From Porphyra umbilicalis (taxonomy: Eukaryota > Rhodophyta > Bangiophyceae > Bangiales > Bangiaceae): 64,000 nucleotides of DNA. Positions within the stretch are counted from its first letter, which is position 1, and every line of letters starts with the position of its first letter. Made by a program: the position numbers and the translations under genes. The notes below the pieces were generated by a model that was not told the DNA's origin, made no database searches, and worked only from the letters and a program-made list of their open reading frames with translations. The stretch is taken from NCBI GenBank assembly GCA_002049455.2, contig KV918791.1:1-64000 (forward strand). Reading direction: 5' to 3'. Shown here in pieces: positions 63,772 to 64,000 of this stretch.

Positions 63772-63926
63772 TTCACTCTCCGAGGCTGTTGTCAATAGTT
63801 ACTTTTGACACCGAGGGTGAGGCTGTTGTCAATAGTTACTATTGACACCGAGGCTGTTGTCAATAGTTACTATTGACAACAGCCTCGGAGAGTGAAGTGG
63901 CCAGCGATGCCTGTACCGGGTGCGGA
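63742..63926. repeat. 58-bp-armed inverted repeat with palindromic tandem core
   Basis: 63742-63799 is exactly complementary to 63869-63926. Between the arms, a 21-bp palindrome (tgtcaatagt-t-actattgaca in its perfect form) recurs three times at about 63789, 63825 and 63856, separated by caccgagg-type spacers. The last copy is split between core and right arm. The left arm overlaps the second copy of the 108-bp unit, so the right arm is an inverted duplicate of that unit. Confidence 0.92.
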
Positions 63927-64000
63927 CAACTGTTGTCAATGACGGACGCGCCCGTGCTGCCTCTTGGCAGACCCAGCGAAAACGGTCGGATGTCAAAACT

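Noticed and set aside
1..64000. tRNA, rRNA or other structured RNA genes
   Set aside because: No T-loop (GGTTCRANNC) with a matching acceptor stem or rRNA core was noticed by eye. A covariance-model scan would be needed to exclude small ones.

Overview
The window looks like nuclear DNA of a GC-rich, intron-poor eukaryotic alga. My best guess is a bangiophyte red alga of the Porphyra/Pyropia type, but this is an inference from genome style and not from a marker gene. Eukaryotic hallmarks are a Mediator MED6 subunit, a Taspase1-like protease, two F-box/LRR proteins, a BPA1/Vip1-like RRM protein, a bHLH factor, a two-module AAA+ ATPase, and one clear 220-bp GT-AG spliceosomal intron. G/C homopolymers of 6 to 17 bases are everywhere. 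In several otherwise convincing genes the reading frame changes exactly at such a run, so some apparent breaks are probably consensus errors rather than true pseudogenes.

Layout, 0.5-25 kb: a dense very-high-GC gene block with alternating strands. It holds F-box/LRR (-), MED6 (-), F-box/LRR (+), RRM protein (-), Taspase1-like (+), proteinase-K-like subtilase 1 (+), AAA+ ATPase (-), a 17-module cysteine-rich secreted protein (+), a small cysteine-rich secreted protein (-) and F-box/LRR (-). Several neighbours are divergent and share a 5' region (MED6/LRR, RRM/Taspase1, AAA/Cys-rich). Others converge tail to tail.

25-40 kb: a short ORF with an in-frame TGA, a second subtilase (-) that is a clear paralogue of the first but carries one intron, a Gly-rich protein of unknown function (+), a bHLH factor with a GAF-like C-terminal part (+), and a small multi-pass membrane protein (-).

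40-64 kb: base composition is more balanced and the content is mostly mobile-element-like. One locus (43.6-51.2 kb) holds two halves of a Tnp2/CACTA-like transposase on the minus strand, with a plus-strand ORF lying between them and another beside them. A second element (59.2-61.8 kb) encodes a different DDE-type transposase-like protein behind a Cys-rich N-terminus. The rest is gene-poor and contains several long perfect hairpins, ending in a 58-bp-armed inverted repeat.

Functionally the left half mixes transcription and ubiquitin-type regulators with a set of secreted products: two subtilases and two Cys-rich proteins. The two subtilases share a conserved C-terminal PSWF-x-D-x-F-G tail across a divergent linker. 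The most unusual recurrent structure is a set of sequence-unrelated perfect palindromes (stems 10-58 bp), mostly in non-coding intervals.
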